Below, one piece after another: positions 1 to 10,265 of a DNA stretch of 64,000 nucleotides (positions within the stretch are counted from its first letter, which is position 1; every line of letters begins with the position of its first letter). The position numbers and the translations under genes are program-made. Source of the stretch: Daedaleopsis sinensis. Its lineage: Eukaryota > Basidiomycota > Agaricomycetes > Polyporales > Polyporaceae. Under the pieces are notes generated by a model. That model was not told the origin of the DNA. It saw only the letters and a program-made list of their open reading frames with translations, and did not search any database. Location of the stretch: the NCBI GenBank assembly GCA_033807695.1, contig CM066304.1, positions 1,736,001-1,800,000 on the forward strand, read 5' to 3'.

Positions 1-2637
1 GTAGATGGCCCGCAAGTCTCGGTCGAATGTTGGTGGGGATTTTGCGTTGCCAGGAACTGCGGGAGGTGACGATCGGATCGTGTCGCTTGAATTCCGCCAG
101 AGAAGATATAGGATAGTGGTCTTGATATTACACCACGTACGCCATTGATCTGCTTTCTGAAGAGAATGGTTTTCGCCCAGCTGCAGAGTTGTCAGCAGCA
201 AGTTGCGTACTATGTAGTGAAGCAGCATCAGACTCAGATTGCGACGCACATTCTTAGGTAGGCGGCCTATGCCCGATGGCCACACGATGCTATTGATGTA
301 CTTCTGGAACTTCCGCCAGCCAGAAGCGTCCAGAAGATATCCTTTGATAATAATATGATCAAACTCATGCGCAACAATCCCTAGCCGTATACGCATCAGG
401 AGTCGGGACAAGTAGTTGATCGGAGCCAGTGTAGTACATACCGCTGTGAAAATTATGCATAAAGTCGACGGCACTAGTTGAGATTGGCATCCAGCCGGGG
501 AGCTCGTTGAGGACGCCATGACGAGAGCCAGTCTCGTCAAGGATATCTTTGCGTGCACGCTTGGATGTGGCCGCTTTTGCGCGGAAGGCGTGCTTGAGCT
601 GATCATAGTCGTCCCGGAGATGGAAGTCTACCATAATTGAGCGACTGTTGTTACGCAACAACCTCTAGATAGACAAAGATTGTATCGGTCGGGCAATTAC
701 TTACTTGCGATGTCGTACCCTGTCTCACTATTGATGTCGGCGTGCTCGATGAAGCACATATTGCACGGGTGCTTCTTGTGTGCATGCCCCGCCATCATGA
801 TGATCTTCCGCAGTGCTTGAATGTCGCTTACATGTAGCTCTATGCCCAGGTTCACCCGCGGAGGTCTCTCACGACCGTACATCATCATGACGACCCCTTT
901 TGGGGTATAACATGAAGAATGTAACAATCAAGATACTCAAATAAGACATACCACGATAGAGAACGAGCAACTCGTTTTTGAGAGGCTCAAGAACATAATT
1001 CATCTGCTCGAGGCTGGGCTCCTTCGGCCCAGGTATAAGGGTAACCAGGTGTATGTTGTGCGGAAGGAACCGCACTTCGCGCCGGAGATTATTGAAGCTA
1101 AGGTAGACAGCACCGCTTGAATGTGGACGGTTGTCGGTAGCCCCATACCTGATCCGGTAAGCGGAGTGCGCACTCGGAATATGATCTATAAAATGTGGAG
1201 CGTACCAGTCTACGTTCAGACAACCACTCAGCCCAACATCGCATTCAGCCAGCTTGTGTTGCGAGCCGGGATAGAGCTCAATGTCGCAGACAGTTCCGTC
1301 AGGATTCACCACCCTCTTCGTCCCCATGGGATGCTGTGCGAATCGCGACCCGTCATGGATATCCCGCATCGGCAGATCCGGAGGTCGTGGAACCTGAGGA
1401 TTAGTGTACAACGTAGAGTCCACAAGGTTGTTCACGAAGTCAGGACGCAGGAGCATTCGCCGAAGACCAGAGATTATCGAGTAGTAGGGCTGAACCTTCG
1501 CAGGGATTCGTTTCTCTGTGCCGTCAGTGTCTTGAGGTTAATCATCACAGTCAGCGTCACTAGGGGAAGTTCGCTTGAACCGATAGACAATCCCAGTACA
1601 CCCCTTGCTAGTACATGCCGGCGAAGCGAGCGTCAGAATGACTTCAGGGTCGTAGTGCATGAAACAGACAGTGCAGACAGGGATTTGCGTGATGTACTCG
1701 TCGACTTGAAGACCCAGGCGACGAGCTGCAGTCCGGAGGGTTGTCGCAGGTCGAGGCACAGTAGGCAGAGATCCACAGAGTTCGACGACATCCAGCATGC
1801 TTCGAAGAACCTTCTCAGAAGCCTTGACGGTCCAGTGATCGAAGACGTTGCCTAGTACGCTGGTCAGATAGGCAAGGCGTATCGGATCGGCCTCGTTGAA
1901 GGCCGGCGCGAGATTGTGACTGTCGGTCTCTCCCAGCAGGCGCTGCCGTTCAGCGTCGTCCTCAGCAGCATGAGCCTTGTAAAGTGGATGATTGGATCCG
2001 GAGGGAGGAGGCTCTTCGGGCTCCAGTGGCGGAGTCGACATGCGAGATGATGAAGGAGAAGGCGTGACACCGTCGTTGGACGGATCGAGAGGGTCTGACC
2101 CAGGGGGAGGGGTAACAGATCCAGACCGAGAGTGAGACTCGCCTGCGGGCCCATGCCAGTTGCCATAGAAGCCATCTAAGTCATCCCAGTCTCCAGCTTG
2201 AGAGGGGCCCGAACGAGCACTAGCAGCCTGAAAGGGAGGGACCAGACGCGGAGCATTCCCTTGACGATCTGGAAGCGTAGTTAGAGCTGGAAACAAATGA
2301 ACCTAACTGTGTACATACCATATGTGTCTTGCGTACTTGAAGAGCCCGTCGGTTGCGGGGCTTCCACTCGCGGGGCAGCAGCTGAGGCAGCAGCTACTTG
2401 ACAATGGCTTGCGGCCTGAATGCCAGCGAGACGGTGCTTCTCCAAGTCGGCCTTCTTGTGACGGTAGACAGACTGTTTGTTGAGCAATCTTTGAACCATT
2501 GGGAGGTTCACGCATTTTGAGCAGTCGCAAACTTCGGGCTTCTCCCAAGTTGCGAGAGAGGCATACTGGGTGTTGATGTGAGGTCAAGCAGGGCTGTAGT
2601 ACGAGGGACAACCACGTACGTATTCCACAGCGTCCAT
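1..2637 (-). CDS. CACTA-like (Tnp2/Plavaka-type) transposase, multi-exon, 3' end outside the window
   Basis: Probable cut-and-paste transposase of the CACTA-like family abundant in basidiomycetes. I read seven exons on the minus strand: about 2620-2637, 2319-2565, 1561-2268, 952-1515, about 700-896, 442 to about 650, and 380 down to 1. Introns are 45-61 bp with GT-AG ends (1516-1560, 2269-2318, 897-951, 381-441 are clear). The start at 2637 is tentative and the exon 5/6 junction is not resolved. Visible signatures are an N-terminal Cys/His cluster (CDCSKC followed by YRHKK), the block PGPKEPSLEQMNYVLEP at 950-1100, HKKHPCNMC, LPGWMPISTSAVDFMH, and near the left edge INSIVWPSGIGRLPKNV and KADQWRTW. 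These blocks match what I know of the family. No internal stop remains once the introns are removed, so the copy may be intact. Terminal repeats were not found in the window. Confidence 0.72.
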
Positions 2638-3907
2638 GAGTACCCTGTAAGCTTCAACGGCAGCAGGCGAGAGCGAGGAGGTTGATGCAAGGCGAATGGT
2701 GTGCAAACGACTGGAATTTATATTGGAGGTCGTGCATATAGTCAGAGTCAAGGTACAAAAAGCGCCGGGCGCGTCGCGCGCCGCATCCACTTCGCGCGAC
2801 CGACAGGTGACCGCGCGACGGCGCCTGGGTGCGCGCCCGCAACCAGAATCGCATTATAATCTAGTCATACTCACTCTATCATACCACCACTGTGACCAGG
2901 TCATAGTCCTGCCCTTTTCCCTCCATAATCTTGTCAGATTCTGCACATTCTGACTTGATTGCGACCGTCATAATTCGGCGGCTACACCCAGTGGCTCCTC
3001 TTCCTCCTACCACCATGTGGTATGGGTTTCCCACGGTCCATGAGCAGGACTTTTACCGTGGCGTATATTATGAACACCTGGCGGGCGACGAACATGAGCC
3101 TCTGAGAGACTGTGACGATGTAAGGAGCAGAGTAGGCTCCGTTGAAGTTGAGAATGGTGCTGAAGGGCACCAGGAGAAGTAAACTGTGAAACTGTTCGTC
3201 CACACGACGCCAGCTGGGCGCACCGCAGGACGTCCAAGCGGATGTGGTAGGGTCGAGAGTGTAGCCGGGCATTGCCCAACGCTATCTGAGAACAGATGGA
3301 AACATGGACCTAAGTTGAGGAGGAGGTGACAGACTATGTCCCTTGGAGAGGACCTCGATGAGAGGGAGCGCCAAACAGGGGTAAACAGGAGGCGAACGTT
3401 GACGACGTCGGACAAGACCTCTCTCAACCACGACCCCGGGGCCGCACCTAGCCTGGCCCACCCCCCGTTCACGCTGCGCCACGCAGCAAGTCATGCCCCG
3501 GCCCCGACGCGAAACCTGGGCAGCCCAATCTAAACGTAATGGTGGCTCAAGACGTTGCCGTGCAGGAGAAATACATTTATTTCACTATTACTGCCAAAGA
3601 ACTGAGCACAGACGGTGTGCAAGAATACGCCGGCTGTATAAAGTTGGATCTCGTGGTGAGTTCCTGCTATTGTGCTGTGAAATGAAGGCCGCCAAGATGG
3701 GCCAGGGAGTACAGGATGTGTCTAGGAGGTGTACGAGGCCCTGGTTGCATACGGCCCTGGCCCCGAACACCTTTGGGGGACTAGACAATCCTGTAGGCCG
3801 CAATGCGGCGGTCCGATGAAGGGGAGTTCGAACCTACGATGGGTTGTACCCGGATCCCACCAGGTGAATTAGAATCCAACGGGGTTATAGCCTGGTTTGA
3901 TCAACAG
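2638..3907. other. no supported gene
   Basis: GC-rich stretch with scattered short ORFs on both strands. A 96-codon minus-strand ORF at 2982-3272 has a hydrophobic centre but no recognisable domain. The interval should contain the 5' end of the CACTA-like element, but I could not see a convincing terminal repeat. Confidence 0.4.
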
Positions 3908-3980
3908 CACAGTAGCTCAGTGGTTGAGAGCACCCACGAGCGCAGAAAAGGAGGTCGCTGGTTCGAATCCAGCCTGTGCC
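3908..3980 (+). tRNA. tRNA-like sequence, probably a pseudogene or tRNA-derived element
   Basis: The sequence has a six-base acceptor match (GCACAG with CTGTGC), a D arm (GCTC AGTGGTTGA GAGC) and a perfect T arm (GCTGG TTCGAAT CCAGC), so the internal A and B boxes of a Pol III gene are present, and TTTT follows at about 3983. The anticodon arm does not fold: no five-base stem and no U33 can be placed, so no anticodon can be assigned. It is a tRNA pseudogene, the head of a tRNA-derived SINE, or an odd intron-containing gene. Confidence 0.4.
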
Positions 3981-4504
3981 GCTTTTCCTTGGTGATCATT
4001 TCCTTTACCTCATTACCGATGACACACGAGAGTATGGGGCGCGATGCAGTTTTGAGGGCACCCCGGAGATGCGTGCTGGGATGAAGACTGCCGCCTTTCT
4101 TTCCGGACCATGCTATACCACATCCTCGTACTCTACGCATACAGGCATAGGAGAGGATGAGCGAGTCATGCCGCAGGTACTACGAGATGAACACATGCAA
4201 AATAAAGGACTGCATGTCTTAAGAAAGTACTCTGGGGCACGGGCCGAGCGGGAACCTCTTGGAGTGAGTCAGATCTGCTCGCTCATCTACAGCGCTTGCG
4301 CAATAGCAGCGGAAGAGCCCGAGTAAGTTGAGACGAGTACTGTATAACGCATGACGTGATCTGAGACCCGCACCGGGATGACGGGATCATATGTCTCAGA
4401 CGGTCGAGATGATAGATACCTGTGTGGTCTGAGACATATCAGGTTAGAACTAGAGCGAGGCTCGGCAATCGGAATGGAGATATATACCTGCACAACGCGA
4501 GATA
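3981..4504. other. no supported gene
   Basis: Short overlapping ORFs only, none with a recognisable motif. Nothing beyond the tRNA-like unit upstream is visible. Confidence 0.35.
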
Positions 4505-5101
4505 TCAACGCTGAACTGCCCACCCCATCACTGTCATCTGCCTGTCGCAACCTCTCCTCCCCAAGCTCGACGACAATCGAGCGCTGCTAGAAGGTGCCGG
4601 GCTACCCTGCATAGACCCGATGACCACGCCGAAGCTCCCACTTCCGTTGCTGATGCTGAGAAGAGAGAGGTCGGACTCGCTGGGAAGGGGAGACACGATC
4701 CGAGGGCTGCGAGTTATCGCGGCGCGAATGAGGTATTGTAGCCGTGTATATGGCCCAATTCCAACACGCTGATGGGGCAACACGACGCAGTAGAATGGAG
4801 GAGAAAGAACGGCGAACTCGAGAGGAGCTCCGCCTCGATACTGCGGAGGGAGCGACACGGCCAGAACCTCGATATGGTGTCGATTCATGGAGAGCCTCCT
4901 GGTGAGGACCACCTAACGATGCTCCTCGTTCAGGAGGTCTGCAATGCTGAACAGAACTACGTCGCCAGCGTCCAACTGGAACCCACGGGGCTCAACACCA
5001 TCGTCAGACACCACAAGAGAATGGAGCCCCCTGTAAAGACTGTTTGGACTGTACTCGGCCTTGAGACCGAGAATGTTTGGCAGACGAGGGGCGGGGCGCA
5101 T
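4505..5101 (-). pseudogene. unrecognised ORF interrupted by one in-frame stop
   Basis: Two minus-strand ORFs (4913-5101 and 4505-4912) lie in the same frame, separated only by a TAG at 4913-4915. Together they would encode about 198 residues. The upstream part is acidic and hydrophobic, the downstream part Ser/Arg/Pro rich. No domain is recognised. The stop could be removed by an unrecognised short intron, or the ORF may be chance or decayed sequence. Weak call. Confidence 0.2.
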
Positions 5102-5432
5102 GATGCTGCTGGGAAAGAGAATCCCGAACGCAGACCTGTGAAGACGTTGTGTCCGTGCTCTTTAACTGAGCTAGACGTTTGTAACACTGTACTCTAGTGC
5201 TTCTAAACTATGCACTAAAATTTTACCTGACTTCTATGTCCATACTGGTCTAAGCCCATGGCCCTGATCAAAACGTGCTGTCGGCCCGCTCGGCACGACC
5301 GAATGGCGAATCTCGCCTGCCTCTCTTGCAAGGAGGGCAGCAACGGCAATCTGCGAAATCCTCGCCGTGTGAGAAACGACAGTGTATTTAAACAGTGCGG
5401 TGACGCGGCTGCACCACACTGCCCATGCCAAG

Positions 5433-6014
5433 ATGCTCACAGTCTACGCAAGATGGCTAGCAAGAACTCTAGAGGTTGGCAACGACCACCAGCCGCCACA
5501 GGAGACTGTCGACGTCTACCAAGTCGTCATTCGCCCGACGAAGGCCCTAAAGATTGGAGACGAAGTCAGTCTCGTGGCAGTGTCTAGGGTTGCATACCAC
5601 AGGCCGAACGCGATATCCCCAAGATACGACGCATATGATCCACATGCAGCTGGCACGATTGAAAAAGTAGTCGTGGCCAACGAGAAGATGGCGATCCTCG
5701 AGCTCCGAACGAGTTGTGCGAGGAACACAGCCCCAAGAGTATGCTTGGCTCTCGAGAGAACCGGGACGGAGGTCGAGTCGGGAGAAGATGGGGGTGATGC
5801 CGCACGCGGTATCTTCGCAACACGATCTCTCGATTTCGAACAAGATGTGGAGGTCAAGAGAGACCCGGAGGAGATGAGCCGCTGGTGCAAGGGACGCTGC
5901 CCTCAGACCTTTGTCTATCCAAACCCCGTATACCCGTCGAGAGAAGAGTTGAGAAGAGCGAGAAGAGCTGCGAAGCTACTTGCGGCTGCTGCTCCGAGTA
6001 AATCTGGGCAATAG
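5433..6014 (+). CDS. hypothetical protein, 193 residues
   Basis: Uninterrupted ORF from the ATG at 5433 to the TAG at 6012. The frame is open upstream to 5382 but without an ATG. The product has a mixed, globular-looking middle section (beta-rich, around residues 30-110), then an acidic stretch and a basic, Ala/Arg-rich C-terminus (REELRRARRAAKLLAAAA). No family is recognised. No intron is needed. It stands alone between the CACTA-like element and the LINE, and could be a host gene or part of an unrecognised element. Confidence 0.4.
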   Translation: MLTVYARWLARTLEVGNDHQPPQETVDVYQVVIRPTKALKIGDEVSLVAVSRVAYHRPNAISPRYDAYDPHAAGTIEKVVVANEKMAILELRTSCARNTAPRVCLALERTGTEVESGEDGGDAARGIFATRSLDFEQDVEVKRDPEEMSRWCKGRCPQTFVYPNPVYPSREELRRARRAAKLLAAAAPSKSGQ

Positions 6015-6889
6015 GTGAGACTTCACTCATAGCAGAAGCAGACGGATACCCGGGCTTTTCGGCGCGCGTACGAAGGACAAAATACTCACATGCAGCCCTA
6101 CTCAGATACCCTCTAGCCTGGTGTGCCTCGCGCCGATAGAACGAAGACGATGGGGTGTTAGAACGCTAGTGAAGGCGAGGAACTAGGATTGTAAAGCGGG
6201 AATTCCCGGATGTTATGTAGGATGATGCATATGCTCAGCGTCCCGCTTGACCGGCCCGCCTCTCCGCCGGGCCTCCCTTCCCCGCCGGGCCCGCGAGGCC
6301 GACCTTGGGCAGGCGCTGGCACACTGGAGAAAGCTACGGGATTGGGAGAAGCTGCCCCGGAATTGCACTTGCGAACTCTACGAGCCAGATAGGTTAATCC
6401 GTCAGGCCGAAGCAGGCGCTCCGGTACGTCCTGCTTTCGAGTATGTAAATTGCCTCCAGAATGGCGGCCAGGTGGATGCCGGACACGAGGCGGAACGTGG
6501 TGGTAGCGGCCCAAACATGACCAAATAGGCGGAAGTTCTGCAAGCATACTGGCCGCCAGTTGCTTGATGCTTCCTCGATGAGAATGGTCAAGTCGGCAAG
6601 CGCGATTGGCTCGCCTACGCAGAAGTGCGGAGCGCTGACCTCCAGGCTTTCTGCAGGCGTAAGATAGCGAGCCAGAAAGGCAAACTCAACGCTAATAGCG
6701 TCGCGCACAGACGCGGCCCTGTTTACGAGGACAGCAACGGCGAACTGTCGAAGAAGAAGAGACCAAGCGCGACCAAACGGATGTCGGGGCATAAGGCTGC
6801 GCGCAGAACGCGCGAAGGTTGCAAAGGTGCCGCAAAACGCGACTCCATCCACACTTCTCCCCGCCATACGCCCAGCCGCACCCCCAAGC
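6015..6889. other. LINE 5' flank and presumed 5' UTR
   Basis: No coding sequence that I trust. Somewhere here lies the 5' end of the LINE. A 9 bp match (GCCGAAGCA) at 6406-6414 and at 36762-36770, just past the LINE tail, may be remnants of a target-site duplication, but it is too short to be decisive. A long minus-strand ORF (6394-7185) overlaps LINE ORF1 and is treated as a shadow. Confidence 0.3.
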
Positions 6890-9789
6890 ATGTCAGTCCC
6901 CTCCAAAACCCGAGATGGCGACAGAACTGGTGGCGACGGAAACGACGACCGGCTCCCTCCTAGCAGCCCGGTCAGCACGCGCGAGGACGGCGAACTCAGC
7001 GACGTCCCCGTCGCCTCTTTCTCCTCCGCGCTCCAGGGCCCCGGTGTTCCCCCGCCCAACGCAAACTCCGAGCAGCACCCTCCCGCTCTCCTCTCCGAAG
7101 GAGGCGCGTTCGCCTCTGTCAGGGCTGCACTACCAATCCACGAGAGCCTGCTTTTCGATGGCGTTGCAGGCAGAGCCACGAGCACGGTCTCGAACCCTGG
7201 GGTAAGAATGTGCGACCACGAAAACGATGATTATTAACGGTCGCTTTGTAGGCAGACGATCTGGTCGAGCTCGAAGAGCAGCCGGAGACGCCTCGCGCTC
7301 CTGTTCGTGATGCCCCCCGCCGCACCAGACCCCTCCCGGCCGTTTACGATGCTCACGACGACGGAACTCCCCGGAACGCGTCTGCCGTGACCGCAGAGGG
7401 AACGATTGAGGTCGGCCAGACTCGCGACACTGAAAACGTCACGCCCCTCCGCCCCAGCGGCCTGGCTATCCCAGTTCCCTTCGACAATGACCGCACCCCG
7501 GTAGAGAGGTCGACCCACAAGAGGGCGTACGAGGGGTCGCCCAACGCGGAAGAACAGGAGAGAATGCGTAACGGTCCGCCTAGGCCGACCAAGACCTTCG
7601 CTCCGAACGCCTTGGGCCCCGGAGCTAGGAAACTGTACGAGAAGGCAAAGGCGCGTGCGGCGGCGGAAGGGAAGACGCCGCGCGGCGCGAACACGTCGGC
7701 GAAGGACAGCGGTCTCTTGACCTTTGCCAGTACGCCCACCATGACGCTCCCGCCCCCACCCGACACTAGACCGCGCAGGGACGCTGGCACGCAGCTGAAT
7801 GCGACGCCTCGGGCGGGAGATGACGACCACCCGCGCGCCCTGCACACTGCCCCACTGGTCCGTGAGCCCCTCACCACCGTCTATCATGACCCGACGCGGG
7901 ACCCGTATGGAGCACCGTCCGAGACAACGCGAGATGAGGCGGAAATGGACGTCGATGCACCGGCCCCGACCGGGGCCCGCGGGAGCGCTGATGAAACGAT
8001 GGACCTCCCCCTCGACCACCTTGCGACGGGCGACGGTCTCTCGGGACATTTCGACACTCGGTCTCCAGTCAGCACAGCACAGGAGGCGATGAGGGCGTGG
8101 CGACACGCGAACCCGAGGGCCATGCCGCCGCCTGCTGGGCATCCGGTCCCGCGCTTGCGCCCGGTCGCGGAAGGAGAGCGACCCATCCTGCTCGCCGAAC
8201 ACTTTGGCACGCGCTACGAACGGGAGCAAATTGCCCGGGGCCTGGCAATGCCGACCAGGGAGTTGATCTCAGACAGCGACCTCCGCTGGGAGCGCCTTCG
8301 CGCATACCAGAACCGAACGCGCACGCTCGCTGAGCGGCAGCGACGAGAGCGCGAGGGCCGGAACGTGGAACGTTTCACGCAGCAAGTGCAAAGGACCCAG
8401 CTCCCATCTACCTCGGCCGACTTCGATATCGATGAGACGCACAGGCCGACTACGCCGTCGCCGGCTCAGGTCTCTCGGGAGCGAGACCCTGCGGGTGCTC
8501 CGTCGTGGCTGCCCACCGCGACTCCCGCGCGCGGACAAACCCCCATGCTCAAAGATCTCCAATCTGCATCGAAGGATGGCTACTCGGCTAGCCCGGGGCC
8601 ATTTACCATCCGAGGAGGAAGCGGGCGCCCAGAACATGGGGATCTGGAATTGGACGAGGAAGTTCTGACTACGCAAAGCGTCACTAACCCAAGTATGGTT
8701 ATCCGCCCGCCTGACGGATTCCCCCGCATCCACTTTAACGATCCGGCAGCGATCGTCGCAGGCCTCGACCCGATTTTCCTGCGAGATGTTGCGCGCGACC
8801 CACGTGGCACGGTCGTCTTCATCCAAGTCCCCGGGCAGGTTGAGCCCTTCGAACACGACCAGGCCTCGGAGGTATCGCGACGCATCCGAGCGGTCATCAC
8901 GGCCGTCACGGGAGACACCGATTTCAGCATCGTTGCGCCGAGGCCGCCCCGCGACCGACAACTGGGCGCGCCCCTCCCAATCACATGGACTGTCCGCAGG
9001 CTGACACCGACTGCCACCGAGACTCTAGTCCGCGAACAACTCTTCTCCACGCCAGACATCACGTTCTTTACGCGGCCGAGGACGCTCGCGACCCCCCAAC
9101 ACCTCCTCACGCTGGGCGGCTTCCTTGAGTCGGTTGGCGACCAGATCGACTCGATGATCAGAAGGACTGTTGAGACTAACGGCCGTGCGGCTTTCACGGC
9201 ATGGATGCGTGACGTCCTTGCAGACGACCTCACACTCCCCGTCGATCTGGCAGTCGACTACATCTTCGAGACGTTAAGTGTCGACATACCGGAGCTCCGA
9301 GATGGGCAAATCATTGCGAATCTCTATGTCGACAATCTTGGGTCGTCAACGACTGCGTGGCGGGCTCTCATCGCGGCGCTCCGTCAGCTGGACTTCTCAG
9401 ACGGGTACAACGACCCCGCCCTCCATGTTCACCACCACTGCAACATCTGCCATAGCAGCGATCATCCTGCCTCGGGATGTCGCTACCCATCCCTCGAAGG
9501 CTGGCGCGGCCCTCGCTATATGCCACCGAGACAGCAAAGCACGGCCGGCCCAAGCCGGGTCGCAGGCGACCGCATCACCAACAACGTTCAGCAGTTGCGT
9601 GGCCGAGGAGGTACCTTTTGGGGACGAGGAGGTCAGGAAAGGGGCGGTCGCAGAAGACAGGACCCGGACACGACGTCGAGCTGGGACGCGCAGGGATCGC
9701 GAGGACGCGGCGGCGGTCAAAATGGCGGCCGCGGAGGGAAGCGAGGCGGCTGGATCGGGCGCGGACGAGGCGGAGGCACGGCCTTCTAA
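6890..9789 (+). CDS. LINE ORF1, nucleic-acid-binding protein with zinc knuckle
   Basis: ORF1 of the Tad1-like LINE, expected to coat the element RNA. An ORF runs without interruption from 7252 to the TAA at 9787. An upstream exon from the ATG at 6890 to 7201 joins it in phase if a 50 bp GTAAGA...TAG intron (7202-7251, containing an in-frame TAA) is removed; without it, translation would have to begin at an ATG further inside. The product is Pro/Arg/Thr rich in its first half, has a folded-looking central region (about 8700-9400), then a canonical CX2CX4HX4C knuckle (CNICHSSDHPASGC, about 9442-9480), and ends in an RGG/GRGG-rich tail. ORF2 follows after 476 bp. Confidence 0.75.
7202..7251 (+). 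other. candidate intron in LINE ORF1
   Basis: A 50 bp segment with a GTAAGA donor and TTTGTAG acceptor joins the two open segments of ORF1 in phase 0. It contains an in-frame TAA. Confidence 0.5.
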
Positions 9790-10265
9790 AAGAGAGGGCG
9801 ACGAGAGAAGATAGAAGTGAGGGAATGTTTGTGCTGGTTCGTGCTCGTATGTCGACAGCTGCTCTGCCTTGCAAGTGAAGAAATCTGTGTATGTCTACGT
9901 TGAAGATGATGTTTGCAAATGATATTCCCCTAATCTTGGCATACCGGTATGGCATTGCGCATGACTGACCAACATGCGTTAAACTCGACACCTTGGCCGC
10001 GCGAAGCACGATAACGCGTGGTCAAGGAGGTCCGTCTGGGCCCAAATATACTGTCTTACGAGGCAGGAAAGCCCAGATGTTTATGCGGCTGCCTATTCAG
10101 GTGCGACGAGTCGCGCGTGAAGCAAAGGTCCCGATGATCGTGCTTCGAAGGGACTGAACGTCGGCCAGGTGGAGGTCTGTCCACCTTGGTGTGGGGGTAT
10201 GGTCGTACCCTGCGCCGAGAAGAGCGACTACTGAACATCACACGAATATAAATTTTACACACAAC
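9790..10265. other. LINE inter-ORF region
   Basis: A 476 bp spacer between ORF1 and ORF2 with no long ORF. It is probably untranslated sequence of the LINE; no structure was recognised. Confidence 0.5.

Noticed and set aside
1121..1855. 244-codon plus-strand ORF
   Set aside because: It is antisense to the well-supported exons of the CACTA-like transposase.
2982..3272. 96-codon minus-strand ORF with hydrophobic centre
   Set aside because: Too short, overlapped by two other equally open frames, and no recognisable family.
6394..7185. 263-codon minus-strand ORF
   Set aside because: Overlaps LINE ORF1 exon 1 and its leader, with no recognisable domain or plausible gene structure.
7234..8229. 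331-codon minus-strand ORF
   Set aside because: Arg-rich shadow of LINE ORF1; the plus strand carries the zinc knuckle and RGG tail.
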